Source: Ophiocordyceps camponoti-saundersi (nom. inval.) (Eukaryota > Ascomycota > Sordariomycetes > Hypocreales > Ophiocordycipitaceae). From it: DNA of 64,000 bases. Below are positions 22,627-34,136 of the stretch, in pieces (positions within the stretch are counted from its first letter, which is position 1; each line of letters opens with the position of its first letter). A program made the translations under genes and the position numbers. Location: NCBI GenBank assembly GCA_003339415.1, contig PDHQ01000012.1:62001-126000 (forward strand), read 5' to 3'. A model generated the notes under the pieces. That model saw only the letters and a list, made by a program, of their open reading frames with translations, was not told the DNA's origin and did not search any database.

Positions 22627-24534
22627 ATGCCGCCGCAAGTCATCGACCTCATCTCCTCCAGCCCCTCTCCTCCTCCGCCGCGCCCGGCGTCCATCCCCAT
22701 CGATGCATCCGACCTAGTCCACGGAGCCGATCTGGCGCCGGCCCTCGACGGCGCGTCTCGCCTCCATCGCCTCACAAGACCATCATGCGCCGTCGACAGA
22801 TTGTGTCAGACAGAATTCGACGACAACGACGACAACGACGACCTCGATCCCTTCCCCGCATACGAAGCCCCTAGGAAGCGCCCCCGCAGGGACTGCTCGC
22901 CCGCTCCAGACCTGGCTTTGTCCAGACCCCCTCTGCTAGCCAGACCCGGACACGCGAAAGTGGTAGAGGCCATCGACGTCTCCAGCCCACAGTCGCCCGC
23001 CGTCCGGACCTTGACGGGTTCCATCCCATCACCCGCCGCCCCCACCGGCCGTGCGGTGCCCGTCGCGGATACTCTTTGTTCGGATCCCTTTGCCACTTCC
23101 TCCCCTGCACCCCCGGAACCCCGTCCGCGGCAGCCGACTCGACGGGCCGTATCGCACGATCCCTTTCTGGGCTCCAGCTCCCCCATAAACGCCATCTCTC
23201 GGCAGCGTCAACCTCAAAACACGCTTTCCGGCCCGGTATCGTTGACCAGTGAGCGCGCCGCCGGCCAGGTCCAATCCCAAGTCATCTGTATCGGCTCCGA
23301 CTCGGCGGACAGCTCCTCCGATAGCGACTTGCCAGATGTTGATCAGATTGACTTCACTACGCGGCCGTCAAATCGCTCATCCACCTTCCGACGGGTGCAG
23401 AGTGACATCGTTCGTCCGTCAGTCCCGTCGTCCAGACTCGCAGGACCGAGGCCCGTCAAGCGGACGGCGTCTTCAGCCGCCGCCAAGGCTGCGGACAAGG
23501 AGCGAAAGAAACGCGAGAGGGAGCAAGCAAAGGATGCTCGGGCCCAGGAAAAGGCCCGTGCAGCAGCATTGGCCGAGGCAAACAAGCTGCGTACGGACAA
23601 AAAGGTCTCGGCCCGCGAGATGATTGTCGACCTCCCGTCGGCACTCGTCTCGGAATGCAGGACTCAGTTGGAAGTGATCCTTCAGGAGCTCAATGTCCAA
23701 CACACTACCTGGGACAGCCCCGAACTCTGCCTCGTCAAGTGGCGGAGGAAGGTGACGAGTCGCTTCGACGACGACTTGGGCCGCTGGGAGCCCATCTCTC
23801 CGCGCATTCACGTGGAACGCAACGTTCTCGTCATCGTCACCGCCCACGAGTTTGTCGACTTGATTCAAAAAGACGAGCTCGATGCTCACATCCATAAAAT
23901 AAAGCTGCCATTTGCACGCCATCAGGTCATCTACGTTATCCAGGGAATGGTGGCGTGGATGCGCAAGAATCGCAACGTTCGCAATAGACAGTTTGCGTCG
24001 CGCGTCCGTTCCAACAACCAAGCGTCTGCCGGCGAACGGCAGCGATCCGCAGGCACCTCGTACGTATGCGAGGAATCAATTGAGGACGCCCTCCTGCGAT
24101 TGCAGGTGGAGCACGACGTCTTTATCCACCATACTGCTCTGCCAGTCGAGACGGCGAGATGGGTGGCTGCCTTCACCCAGCACATCTCCACGGTCCCGTA
24201 CAGAAGGCAAAAGGACCACTCCACCTCGACCGCCGGCTTCTGCATGGAGAGCGGCCAGGTCAGGACGGGCGACGGCGCGGCAGACACTTACGTCAGGATG
24301 CTCCAGGAGATCGTGAGAGTCACGGCCCCTGTCGCGTATGGGGTGGCCGCCGAGTTCGGCAGCGTCAGCCGCCTCGTCAAGGGCCTGGAGGAGGGCGGTC
24401 CCGAAAGGCTGGGTGGTATCAAGAGGAGCGCCAACATGGACGGTCTGATGTCAGACCGCGCAATCGGTCAAGCAATCAGCCGCAGACTACACAAGGTCTT
24501 TACCGGTCGGGACGAGACGAGCACGGATGTGTGA
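22627..24534 (+). CDS. EME1: EME1/Mms4, non-catalytic partner of Mus81
   Basis: Single exon. From ATG 22627 it gives 635 residues; an in-frame ATG at 22591 would add 12. I prefer 22627 because MPPQVIDLISSSP is a typical Eme1 start and places a SUMO-interaction-like motif (VIDLI) at the N-terminus. Further hydrophobic/acidic SIM-like segments follow (VVEAIDVSS, QVICIGSDSADSSSD). A charged helix rich in Lys/Arg/Glu/Ala (about 285-320) precedes the ERCC4-type nuclease-like domain, which starts near MIVDLPSALVSE and runs to about residue 520. The C-terminal part (RMLQEIVRVTAPVAYGVAAE) matches the region of the tandem helix-hairpin-helix. The catalytic GDxxxERKxxxD of Mus81/XPF is absent, as expected for the Eme1/Mms4 subunit. 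The complex cuts nicked Holliday junctions, flaps and stalled forks in the nucleus. Confidence 0.85.
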   Translation: MPPQVIDLISSSPSPPPPRPASIPIDASDLVHGADLAPALDGASRLHRLTRPSCAVDRLCQTEFDDNDDNDDLDPFPAYEAPRKRPRRDCSPAPDLALSRPPLLARPGHAKVVEAIDVSSPQSPAVRTLTGSIPSPAAPTGRAVPVADTLCSDPFATSSPAPPEPRPRQPTRRAVSHDPFLGSSSPINAISRQRQPQNTLSGPVSLTSERAAGQVQSQVICIGSDSADSSSDSDLPDVDQIDFTTRPSNRSSTFRRVQSDIVRPSVPSSRLAGPRPVKRTASSAAAKAADKERKKREREQAKDARAQEKARAAALAEANKLRTDKKVSAREMIVDLPSALVSECRTQLEVILQELNVQHTTWDSPELCLVKWRRKVTSRFDDDLGRWEPISPRIHVERNVLVIVTAHEFVDLIQKDELDAHIHKIKLPFARHQVIYVIQGMVAWMRKNRNVRNRQFASRVRSNNQASAGERQRSAGTSYVCEESIEDALLRLQVEHDVFIHHTALPVETARWVAAFTQHISTVPYRRQKDHSTSTAGFCMESGQVRTGDGAADTYVRMLQEIVRVTAPVAYGVAAEFGSVSRLVKGLEEGGPERLGGIKRSANMDGLMSDRAIGQAISRRLHKVFTGRDETSTDV

Positions 24535-25113
24535 ATATGTCAAAAGTAGTTTGTGCGGTAGAACCGTATTTACATACATATAACATGTTTGTTCTTCAGG
24601 ATCATGGGACGAAACAGCGCACCGCGTAAGGCGGAGACGGCGCATAGCGTGGACCGAAATGCCTGTTTCGTTGGCCTCTGAGGTCAGCATCTCCCATCAT
24701 CAACCAAGAAGAACATTGGGAAGGGGGAAGGTAAGAAGCTGAGTTTCAGACAGCGGTTGGGCAAAGGTTTTTCCACACGGTACTTCAGTACAGGTCTATG
24801 AACATTTGGTATATCATCACATCGATAGGGGAGCATTGGAGGTTGAGGCTTGAATAGGGGAAAACTCACCGAGGCACGTGCGTTGACGAGGGAATAGCCT
24901 GGTAGGGGAAGCGGGAAGATGTCAGGGTGAAGAAATTGCCGCTTTGCCGAGGCGAGGGGGGATGAAGGAGTTGGAAGAGGGAGGGAAAAAACTTTAATAG
25001 CTGATAGCTGCATATTGCATAAGCGAGGGCGCAATCTCCTTAATTTGATGCCAATTATGATGCCGTCTACGATATAGCGGTGCCGTCTAACATTACGTTG
25101 CATCAGCTAAGTA
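24535..25113. other. Convergent 3' region EME1 / GNAT
   Basis: Tail-to-tail spacer of about 580 bp with no recognisable coding region or RNA gene. Confidence 0.4.
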
Positions 25114-25809
25114 CTATGAAGAAGCGTCGTCATCTACAAGTTCTCGGCCGTAGATAATGGCGTCGACGAGTTTACCAGGAGAGCTCTTCAACCTCCCACA
25201 GCCCTTGACCCGGCCGATGGGCTTGAAGCCGAGCTGATCCCATATACGGATCGAAGCCAAGTTAGACTCGTACACCAGGTTAAAGACGGAGTATGAGAAG
25301 CCCAGCTTAGGAGCCCAATCAACGTAGCTCTCGCCCAGAAGCCTACCGACTCCGCGATTGCGAGCTCCCTCAGCGACGAGGAAGCCAGCGTTACAGACGT
25401 GACTGCTTCGACCTGGATAGTTGGGCTTGACGTAGTAGCTCCCCAGACACAAGCCGGACCAGTAGTTTGCGTCGTGACGGTCATGCGAAGCATCGACGTC
25501 GTCCAAGACGCCAAGCAGCATGATGGCAGCAAACGTCTGGAACCAGTACTCGGCAAAGACCGTCGCCGACATGGTATCGACCATGGGGTAGGTGTCGCCC
25601 GCTTCGATCTCCTTGTTGAACTGGTCGGAGAGGAACTCGAGAAGGGAGGCGGGGACCTGTTGCGGTGACGTGAAGGGTAAGATCGTCGCTTTGGTATGGC
25701 CGTCGCGGAGAGTGACGCATCTTGCTTTCGGGAGCGGGCCTTTGATGGTTTCTGAAGAGGGCCATTGGCGTATTGGTGGCCTGGCTGGGTCGTCTAACAT
25801 GGCGGGCAT
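25114..25809 (-). CDS. GNAT acetyltransferase of the Mpr1 type
   Basis: Single exon, 231 residues. The C-terminal half carries a GNAT fold with the acetyl-CoA-binding segment RNRGVGRLLGESYVDWAPKL and the strongly conserved blocks YYVKPNYPGRSSHVCNAGFL, SVFNLVYESNLASIRIWD and LGFKPIGRVKG, ending in VDAIIYGREL. These blocks match the yeast Mpr1 / fission-yeast Ppr1 group. That group N-acetylates the proline analogue azetidine-2-carboxylate and lowers oxidative stress through proline/arginine metabolism. The specific substrate here is inferred from similarity only. The length is that of the family (about 230 residues). The protein is probably cytosolic; no signal peptide or membrane segment is visible. 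Confidence 0.87.
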   Translation of the reverse strand: MPAMLDDPARPPIRQWPSSETIKGPLPKARCVTLRDGHTKATILPFTSPQQVPASLLEFLSDQFNKEIEAGDTYPMVDTMSATVFAEYWFQTFAAIMLLGVLDDVDASHDRHDANYWSGLCLGSYYVKPNYPGRSSHVCNAGFLVAEGARNRGVGRLLGESYVDWAPKLGFSYSVFNLVYESNLASIRIWDQLGFKPIGRVKGCGRLKSSPGKLVDAIIYGRELVDDDASS

Positions 25810-27003
25810 GATGTTTGTGAGATCTGCTTCAAGGGGTTGACGGACTTGGCCTCTCTCCCTTTATCTTCTTCTCTCCCTGCTGGATGAAGGAGGTTTGATG
25901 AAGTTTGCGGGTACTCTTGATTGTAGCGTAGTGTGGTGTAACAGTAGCGCAAATAGGTAGTAGTAGGGCAGAGGGCGCGATGACCTCACCATCAGGGCAA
26001 AGTTGGTGGTGGGGCAAAGGCGAAACGATGAACACCCAATGCTTCTTCATACGACCTCAGCACATCCATATGTGTGTGAACATACACACGTACAAATGTA
26101 CGTTGGCAATTCATCGTTATCATCATTGGTAGGCGAGCAAGGTTAATGACGAATAAAGTCATGTGTATATGTATTATCCGTAGATGCGCAGAGATGGCAG
26201 CGTTCCTACCAGTGATTAACCCCATTGCAACCCTCGAACAGCAAGATATTGAACGTTGCTATCAGAAAACTCGTCCGGTAGTGGAAGAAGTATCTATCTC
26301 ACAGCATCGTCAAAATACCATATATGTACTCTATAGGTAGACACGTCAATGATTACAAGAACTCTTACAACGTAGAGTCGTAGATCCAGGAAATCGAGGC
26401 CTTATGCTCTAGGGTAGGTCAAGTCGAAAAGGGGTCGTCGAGCCGTCGTCATGCTGCCATGCATGATGCTTGGCCTGGAAACTATGGACAGACATATATA
26501 AAGTCGAAGAGATACTAGAAGAATGCATTCAGGCTACCTGTATAAACTACCTAGGTAGACTACGATAGAGAGCAATGAATGACTGCACATTAATTATGTG
26601 GTGATCCGTTTCAACACGCCGATGATGGTCATGCTGATGTATGTATGTATGGCTGTGCAATTACATATTACACACCTAGACACCTTCTGTTCTCCATGAT
26701 TCAATCAGACCTTTACCGTTTTCACCTATCCATTAGCCGACTTCAAGTTGGTGGTCAGCTCGTAGGGGGCAGTTGGTCAGCTTGATGGTAGCCGGCGAAG
26801 AATCGGGTCAGCGAAGCGTACGGACGTAGCTGAAAGTCTGACGAATGTCACCGCACCCCCTCTAAATGGTCTATTCCTAGCTTCGCTGCGCTTGCGGTAG
26901 GGTCTCAACTGAAATAACGCGCTGTGACGTACACTATCTTTCCTTCACCACCTAGACACTTACGACGACTCGAGGCTGGTGATCAGAGAGCACAGAAGAA
27001 GCC
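25810..27003. other. Divergent spacer with TATG motifs
   Basis: 1.2 kb between the head-to-head GNAT and SDR genes. It contains (TATG)n near 26638-26650 and several CACACGTACAAATGTACG-like elements. No supported gene was seen. Confidence 0.4.
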
Positions 27004-28004
27004 ATGACAGGCACCCTGACATACCTCGTTACAGGCGCCAATAGGGGTAAGCTGCCTTACCATGGTCGAACCCACGAACGGTGGTTGACCAGTTTAACGT
27101 CAAAAACAACAGGCATTGGCAGGCAGATAGTAACAGACCTTGTGCTGCGACCAGACACAACGGTCGTAGCAACGGTACGCGACCCAGACTCGACCACGTC
27201 ACAGTCGTTGCGTGCACTGCCGACGGCAGCCGGCAGCCGGCTCGTCGTCGTACCCCTGGACGCGACCAGGGACGACATGGCACACGAAACGCTGCCACAA
27301 CGGCTTCAGGAGAACAAGGTAGGTAGGCTCGACGTCGTCGTGGCCAACGCAGCGGCGCCAGCCCTCGGATCTGTGCTACAGACGGAGGCAGCGAAGGCCA
27401 GACACTGCCTCGAGGTCAATAGCATCGGCCTGCTCAGGCTATTCCAGGCCTGCTGGCCTCTCTTGGAGCGTAGCGACCCAGCGAGCGGCGGCAAGAGGTT
27501 TGTGCTGGTGACGAGCTCCGTCGCCAGTATTCAGGGATTGGAGACGGAAGACTTTCCATTGACGGCGTATGGAATGAGCAAGGCCGCGGCCAACTGGCTG
27601 GCCAAGAAGATAAGCGTCGAATTTCGCGATAAGGGGCTACTGGTTGGCATCATTCATCCCGGGTAAGGCAGGAACACGACGGGGACGGACCCATGGGGCA
27701 GGCACGTCGACGGAATGACTAACGGTCGAGAGAGGGTGATAGTTGGGTGCAGACGGATATGGGACAGGCTCTAGCCGACGCCGTAGGGGCCGAGCAGCCA
27801 CCGACGACGGTGGAGGAGAGCGCGCGATGCGTGATGGAACTGGTATGAAGCTCGAGACATTGACGCAACGATTGGGAGGGAAAAACATGGGGTGAATGAC
27901 CTGCCTACTAGAAGAACCTAACGCGTACTACCTAGGTTTCCAGACTCTCTCCCGAGACGACGGGTAACTTCGTCAGCTTCGACGGTCAGCAGCTTCCGTG
28001 GTGA
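27004..28004 (+). CDS. SDR of the norsolorinic-acid-ketoreductase (Nor-1/AflD) type
   Basis: Four exons, 27004-27046, 27113-27662, 27743-27842 and 27936-28004; 253 residues. Introns are 66, 80 and 93 bp (GTAAGC, GTAAGG and GTATGA donors; acceptors AACAG, GATAG, CCTAG). The first splice rebuilds the cofactor loop TGANRGIG (10-17). ATVRDP after the second strand suggests NADP(H). VVVANAA replaces the usual NNAG. The catalytic Ser is in LVTSSVASI, and YGMSK gives Tyr167 and Lys171. The PGWVQTDMG block after the catalytic helix and the ending NFVSFDGQQLPW are typical of the sniffer/Nor-1-like subgroup. Substrate unknown; no polyketide cluster genes lie nearby, so a role in secondary metabolism is not implied. 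Confidence 0.9.
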
Positions 28005-30095
28005 GCTAAAGACGCGTCGGATTTCTCCGGCGACGGGACAGAGGGGGGTGGGCTGAGGAAATCACGGGATCCAGACATGGAGAAGGAAAGAAAAGGGCGA
28101 GGAATTGAGCGTGATTGATGAATGATGTCATGTTTCACTGCCTTTCCATGCCGTAGTCGTTTGCGGGGGAGAGAGGGTTCCAGGGGAAAACACAGGACGA
28201 AAAGAAAGCTGAGACGGGGGCTCCCCCGATTGCGAGCATAATATCCGTATGGCTGTGCAATGATATATGTATGTACACAGACATATCCAATGTATAAATA
28301 TACAGATTGTTATTCGCGGATAAGAAAGAGTATCTACGTCTGTATTTATGCATTGCTTTTTCTGACTTGAGATGCATGTACGGATTACGCGTACCTCTGT
28401 ATGTACGGACATGCATGTCGTGTGAGTTGGTAGTTCGGGCAACGGGGCTGTCGATGTGGATGCGGTGCAAGGCGGAGACGGGAGCCGGCCTGAGAGAGCA
28501 GCTCGGACAGTTGCAGCGGCTTTGCAAGCCACATACATGCTCGTGTTCGTACCCGGTCGGCATGTATTATGTATGTACTACCAAAGCAAGATGGATAGGT
28601 GCAGCGATAGTATCCATAGTATGCAGGATGAGCATAAAAAATAGAACAAGAAACTGTCTTTGTGCCTGACTAGTAGCAGCTTGCTAGTATGGCTTCGGTC
28701 GTTCACCAAAAAAAAAAACCACGGACCCGCTGGTTGTCTGACAGGTTTCGGCCATTATGCCAAAGCGTTTCGTGTCTCGCGGGCCGCGTCGAAATCAGAA
28801 CCCGTTCCAAGGAAGAGACGAGCTTCAGAGAGAAGGCGAGAGCGGGAGCGGAGGTCGGGCCGTCTCTTGTGAAGTCTGCGTGTGTCATTAGCCCATCATC
28901 AATTCATCATACAACAGGCTGACGCACATGTGTGTATGCTGTGGGCGGCATGATGGGAGGAGATGTTTTAGGAAGAAGAGGTGCTCTATCCGTGCCCGAT
29001 TCAATTGTTCAATTGCTGTCTGAAGGGAGGACACCACGGACGTATGTATGTACGGAGTCGGAAGAGACCTCACAGCTTCAACGAAGCAAAGCCGATCTGC
29101 CCGAGTTACGTTGTAGGTATCCGCATCATCTGGGTTGAACTGCACAAGGTTGACTAGGTAGATAGAATGCAGGTATGTGTAAGAATGAAGCTTGAATTTG
29201 TGTCTCGCTTTTCTTTCCCCAGCCGAGTAAGAGATTCTTGCATGTATCCGTAGCATACATACTGAACAAAGCTATAACTCATAAGCTCGTGCCACACGTC
29301 GATACTACATCAATATCTCGAAGCAGGCTGCGGCATGCATGATAAGGCGCGCGTGTTTGTCGAAAGAGAGCCGTCAACTGAGACCCAAGTGCAAGGTGTG
29401 ATGGGATGCATTGTATGCATTGTATGCAGCTATAATACATAGTATGTCACTAAGGCATTTTCATAAAGCAACTTTGAGAGGAGGCTTAGCTCAAAGTAGA
29501 AAAGGAAGAGGAAGAAACAAGGCGAAGCCCCGAGTCCGGACCGACTTGTGGGGGATTCTGGAACCCCGAGTCAGATGGTGAGAAAAGAATTGGGGCGAGA
29601 GGGAAAAAAAATGTTTAGAGAGAGAGAGGAAGAAAGAGAAGGAGAAGGGGAAAGAAAATGGACGAAAGCCGTGCAACAGGATGATGGCACAGCAGTTCGT
29701 ATTTGGGAGTGAAAGACAGGGGATGGATTGCGTTGCAGGCAGGGCGGCAAGTGTATGTATGTAGTATATATGTATCCGTAGAGAAGTGTGTGGTGAAGTG
29801 CGTGGTGGATGCAAAAAGAAAAGGGGAGAAGAGGAGAAGAGGGGGGGTCCCAGCCAGGAGGAGGAGCAGGAGGAGGAGGAGGAGGAGGAATAGGAGAGCC
29901 CCCCGTTCCCCAGCCAATCTCTCTTCTTTCTTTGCTGTCCAGAGCGGATACTCATCCCCTGCCGTGCCCTCCACTCCGTCCCCTCCCCCCCTCTTCCCCC
30001 CCCGCGCCAGCCCACTTCACCCGCCCGCGCGCGTCGATCACCCGGGCGCCAATCTCTCCTTTTTTTTTTTTCGTTTCGTTTGCGGGATAGGAAGA

Positions 30096-30175
30096 ATGTG
30101 TGCGTGTGTGTATGTGTGTGTGTGTGTGTGAGAGAGAGAGTAAGAAAGAGAGAGAAGAGAGAGAGAGAGAGAGAC
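30096..30175. repeat. (TG)n-(AG)n microsatellite
   Basis: A TGTGTGCGTGTGTGTATG run passing into GAGAGAGAG; imperfect dinucleotide repeat of about 80 bp. Confidence 0.85.
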
Positions 30176-30624
30176 GCGTAAGCTTGTATTCCGTACCGCG
30201 AAAACAAGTACGATAAATACCTTTCATAGCATAAAAAATTCACTTGTGCCATGTACGGATACCACGTCCTAGACATTCAATCGCGCCAAGGTGTCCGCGT
30301 TCTGTGTGTTCCCCCAAGGTACGCTCGAGGTACTAACTAAGCTGGGGGGAAGCGTCGCGCGCGATGCAGCATACCTCTATACCATCCCATACCACCACCT
30401 CCCGCCGCCTCTCCCTGTTGGCCCGCTACACACCCTACTACCTACTACCTACTACCTATCCCGTACCTGCTATGGACGTACTACCGCCTATTACTTCAGC
30501 GGCCCTGCCGCCGCATGCAAAATGAGAAAAGAAAAAGGCGGCCGTTTCTTTCAGAGTCGAACCCTTAAACCGTCTCAATCTCTAATCTCCTTCCTTGTTT
30601 CCTTTCACACCCTCGCCTCCCCTC

Positions 30625-30692
30625 TTCCTCCTCTCTCTCTCTCTCTCTCTTCCTCTTCTCCTCTTCCTCTCTCTCTCTCTCTCTCTCTAACC
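30625..30692. repeat. (CT)n microsatellite
   Basis: Two CT runs separated by TTCCTCTTCTCC, inside the pyrimidine-rich leader of the GT31 gene. Confidence 0.85.
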
Positions 30693-31319
30693 CCCTCTCC
30701 CCCCCCCTCCATCACCTTCCAATATCTCCCAAACATAGAGAGAGAGAGACTGGTCTTTTCTTCTCGTCTCTCGCTCTCCTCGCAACACTCTCCTCTCGTT
30801 ATTACCTTAACCGTCGCTATCGTCTGTGTTTTTTTTCCCTCTCTTCGTCGTTTCTTTTTCCTATCCCCTTCCCACCCCCCCTTTCTGCCCCCCCACTGTT
30901 TTGTTGTTTTCATTCCCCTTCTTTCCTTCCTTCTCTGCGAAGAAAAAAAAAAGCCTCCCCCCCCGTCCGTCCCGGAGCTTTTACATCTCCATCTCCGCCT
31001 CCCGTCTTCCGTCTCCGCTTCCTGTCGTCAACACACACTCACACACACAAACACCCCACCGGTTCGGTGGTGGAGTATCGTCGTCACTCGCTTGTCCTTG
31101 GCTCTCATCGTCTCGCCTCCTCCGTGCCGAACGGGAGCGCAGGTTTGCACGCTTCGTCACACAACGCGTCCTTACCCAAACCTCATACCCCCCATAATCA
31201 ATCACCACTTGTCTCCCCATATCAACTCTCGACCTCGCCTCGACGCATTCGTTCAATCCTCTTCTCCCTAGGGCGTCTGGGGCCTGCATCCGAAGCATCG
31301 CCAGGTCGCCGTGTCGAAT

Positions 31320-33062
31320 ATGATGGGAGTCAAACTGACGGGGCCTAAACGCGCCATCACCATGCGCAGCCCTTTCCTCCGCGCCCTCTTGGCCGCCTTG
31401 TGCGTGCTTCTCGTCCTCATGGCCGTCATGCGATCCGATTCTGTCCCGGTCCATAATCATCTCTTCGGCAAAGGATCTCTCAAGACGTCTCTGGCCCAGC
31501 AGCCACAACAACCACAACAATCGCAATTACAGCAGCAACAAAACCAACAAGAACAGGAACAACGACCGCAGCAGCATCACAAGCAGCAGCGTCCCCTCGA
31601 GAACAAGAAGCGCCCCTTCGCCCATCTCCCCTTCTTGAACGCCGAACGACCCGTCACCACCAGCGCACCCGTCATCAACTGTACCGTCGATGTGCCTCAC
31701 CTGACCGAGATCAAGCAGCGATACGAGCTCGACGAAAAGTTCCAGTATCTGAAGCGCTATGTCCGATTCACGCGTCAAGAGGGTCTGGAGCGCAAGCGTA
31801 TCACCAAGCTGTCGAGCGACCTTCTTCCCGGCGCCCTCACCACCGTCGACCTCACCAAGCAGTATGCCCATGAGGCCTGTCTCGCGCCCCTCGAGGTCCC
31901 CGTCACCACCTCCGCCATGCCTTCGACGGTCAACGCCTCCGACTTCATGTTCGGCGTCTCCACCACCTACCAGCGCTTCATGGACTCCAATACGACGCCC
32001 ATCAACGAGTGGATCTTCTGGCTCACCGACGGCCTTGGTCATTCCAACGGCGGTAAGCTTCTGCTCATGCTTCTCGACGCCAGCGACGAGGAGCTCCAGG
32101 AGGTCGCCAATCTGCTCGGTGATGTCGGCATCGATGTCGACGTCTACCACTCCAACTCAGCCGTCGAGATGGCCGTCCGCTACCTCACCCTCGTTCCCAC
32201 CCTCTACACTCACAGCGATGCCCACAAGAAGAAGTGGCTGGTGACTTGTGACGACGATACCTTCTTCCCGAGCATGCACGGCCTTATCAAGAAAATCAAC
32301 AGCTTCGACCACACGAGGCAGATGTACATTGGCACCTTGTCCGAGGATGTGGGAGCTATCGAGCGTCATGGCTCCCAGGCCTTTGGTGGTGCCGGCGTCT
32401 TCCTATCACTGCCCATGGCCAAGCTGATCACGGAACGCTTCGGTCTCTGCACCTCGGAGCAAAAGGTGCTCGAATCCAACTCGGGCTGGGGTCCCCAGGG
32501 CGACATCATGCTGCGCAAGTGCATCTACGAGAACTCGGAGACGCGTCTGACGTCCGTCTGGGATCTGTGGCAGCTCGACTTCTTCGGCCAGCCCGCCGGC
32601 TTCTACGAGTGGGGCATCAAGCCTCTTTCTCTGCATCACTACCGCGGCGGCGGCTGGCACAAGGCCAAGCCCGGTCAGTTCACCAAGATCGCCCACACCT
32701 GCGGGGAGGACTGTACCCTTCAGAGGTTCCAGACGGCCGACAACTTCGTCATCTCGGGCTACTCCATCGCCCACTACCCGCAGGGCATCGACTTCGACAT
32801 TAACCAGATGGAGGCCACTCTCCACGCCGCACCCGAGAACAAGGGCTGGAACCTCGACTTCATGTTTGGTCCTCAACGGCCGGCTCTCGAGAGGACAGGA
32901 CGGAAGATTGCTTGGGAGCTGCAGGAGTCGGACGTCCGATCCGACGGCTCCGTGCTGCAGACGTACACGCGAAAGAAGAATGATGGCCGTTGGTTGAACA
33001 AGAACGGTCAATCTATGAGCAACATTGATGGCGTTTTTGAGCTGGTCTGGATTCCCGCCTAA
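31320..33062 (+). CDS. Golgi type-II membrane glycosyltransferase, GT31/fringe-like (DUF604)
   Basis: Single exon. From ATG 31320 it encodes 580 residues; in-frame Met codons at 31323 and 31362 are alternatives. A single membrane anchor (FLRALLAALCVLLVLMAVM, about 19-37) follows a short basic cytosolic tail, as in Golgi enzymes. A Gln-rich stem (about 60-95) leads to the lumenal catalytic domain. WLVTCDDDTFFPS holds the metal-binding DDD at 311-313. GGAGVFLSLPMAKLI, NSGWGPQGDIML and the later HHYRGGGWH motif are typical of fungal fringe-like/DUF604 GT31 proteins. The enzyme probably adds a sugar to secreted or cell-wall glycoconjugates; donor and acceptor are unknown. N-glycosylation sequons (NCT, NAS) occur in the lumenal part. 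Confidence 0.88.
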   Translation: MMGVKLTGPKRAITMRSPFLRALLAALCVLLVLMAVMRSDSVPVHNHLFGKGSLKTSLAQQPQQPQQSQLQQQQNQQEQEQRPQQHHKQQRPLENKKRPFAHLPFLNAERPVTTSAPVINCTVDVPHLTEIKQRYELDEKFQYLKRYVRFTRQEGLERKRITKLSSDLLPGALTTVDLTKQYAHEACLAPLEVPVTTSAMPSTVNASDFMFGVSTTYQRFMDSNTTPINEWIFWLTDGLGHSNGGKLLLMLLDASDEELQEVANLLGDVGIDVDVYHSNSAVEMAVRYLTLVPTLYTHSDAHKKKWLVTCDDDTFFPSMHGLIKKINSFDHTRQMYIGTLSEDVGAIERHGSQAFGGAGVFLSLPMAKLITERFGLCTSEQKVLESNSGWGPQGDIMLRKCIYENSETRLTSVWDLWQLDFFGQPAGFYEWGIKPLSLHHYRGGGWHKAKPGQFTKIAHTCGEDCTLQRFQTADNFVISGYSIAHYPQGIDFDINQMEATLHAAPENKGWNLDFMFGPQRPALERTGRKIAWELQESDVRSDGSVLQTYTRKKNDGRWLNKNGQSMSNIDGVFELVWIPA

Positions 33063-34136
33063 GCGTCTACTTTTGAATTTTGGTATTTCCCCCCCAAACT
33101 GCACGCTGTCCATGTTGGCCTCGATACAGACGAGTCCGAGGGACTAGGGGATCCCTGGGCCGCGTTTCTGTCCCCGCTGGCTTGGGGGATCGCGACGGCC
33201 ACTGGTGGCGGATAACCATGTCACCGAACAAGCGACAGCGGTGCCCGAGTCGAACTTAATCGCCGTCCGGAAGAGCACAACTCCCTGGCAGCGACACATA
33301 ATCAGCCGGTGTGCCCATTTGAAAGGGTCTACTCTTATTCACTCTTCCATCGGAGCTACGGAACAAAGGCGTTGGGGCTCGTTATGCCGTCTCTTGAGCC
33401 TGCTCGGCTGACGCTTCGTGTTGTTTTTTTGTTTTTCTTTTGAACTCGACTTTGGCTTTCCGCGCGTCTTGAGGGGAGAGGGAGACTTGGGTTACTTGCG
33501 ATTTGCTGAGCCGTTTTTGCATCTGAACTGTGGTGGGAGCATGTCTTAGTTCTCACGCGCCTTTTCCTCCTATTACTCTTAACAACCCTTCTCCCCCCCT
33601 TCCCGACGAGGCTATGAGAGAGAGAGCCATGGACGTGGCAAAGTATAGAGCATGTTGTACATACTGAGGGGGGAGGCTATGCATCAATTTACTTGATGGG
33701 TTCACGACCTTTTTTCTATCCCCGTCTGTTGGTTCTTCTTTGTTTTCAAGGCAACGGCCTGTGAACGGTAGTGTCTTCTTCTTCTTTCACTGTCCTTACG
33801 TGATCCGAACCGAACCGTGCGAGGAAAAAGGATCATCATCGATACGGTGACTTTTTTTTTTCGCTAGAAGAATCATCTCCAGACGTCGGTTGAGGCTGTT
33901 CTTCTCCTCTGCTGTTATTCGCTACTCACATCGTGGTGTGTGATTAGACTTGGACGTCATATCGCGTCTGCTTAGTCATAGCAAACCGTCCTGAAATTCG
34001 TCCTTGGCTCTGCGCAGCGCCGTTCTTTCAGAAGGACTGCGTCGAACCCTCAACAACCAACTGTCACTTTCTTGCCCTTTCTCTACGCACAAGGCGCATC
34101 TCTCAGCCCTGGCCCAGGGACTGTGCAGTGCGCGCC
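33063..34136. other. Intergenic spacer GT31 / PalA
   Basis: About 1.1 kb containing the 3' UTR of the glycosyltransferase and the promoter and leader of the PalA gene. It has T-rich stretches (33420-33440, 33850-33860) and no supported coding exon. Confidence 0.4.

Larger units (their letters stand above)
28005..31319. other. Long gene-poor spacer and pyrimidine-rich leader
   Basis: 3.3 kb without a supported gene. The left part carries TATG/CATA-type motifs and TATCCGTA elements. The middle (29600-30180) is purine-rich with a GGAGGA run and TG/GA microsatellites. From about 30550 to 31070 the plus strand is almost pure C/T, which is likely the long 5' leader or core promoter of the glycosyltransferase gene. 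Open frames of 261 and 326 residues in this region are low-complexity products of these repeats. Confidence 0.45.

Noticed and set aside
29491..30276. Minus-strand 261-residue open frame
   Set aside because: Composition follows GA, TG and GGA microsatellites; no conserved segment.
30291..31271. Plus-strand 326-residue open frame
   Set aside because: Made of Ser/Pro/Leu from CT-rich leader sequence; no domain and located directly upstream of the GT31 gene.
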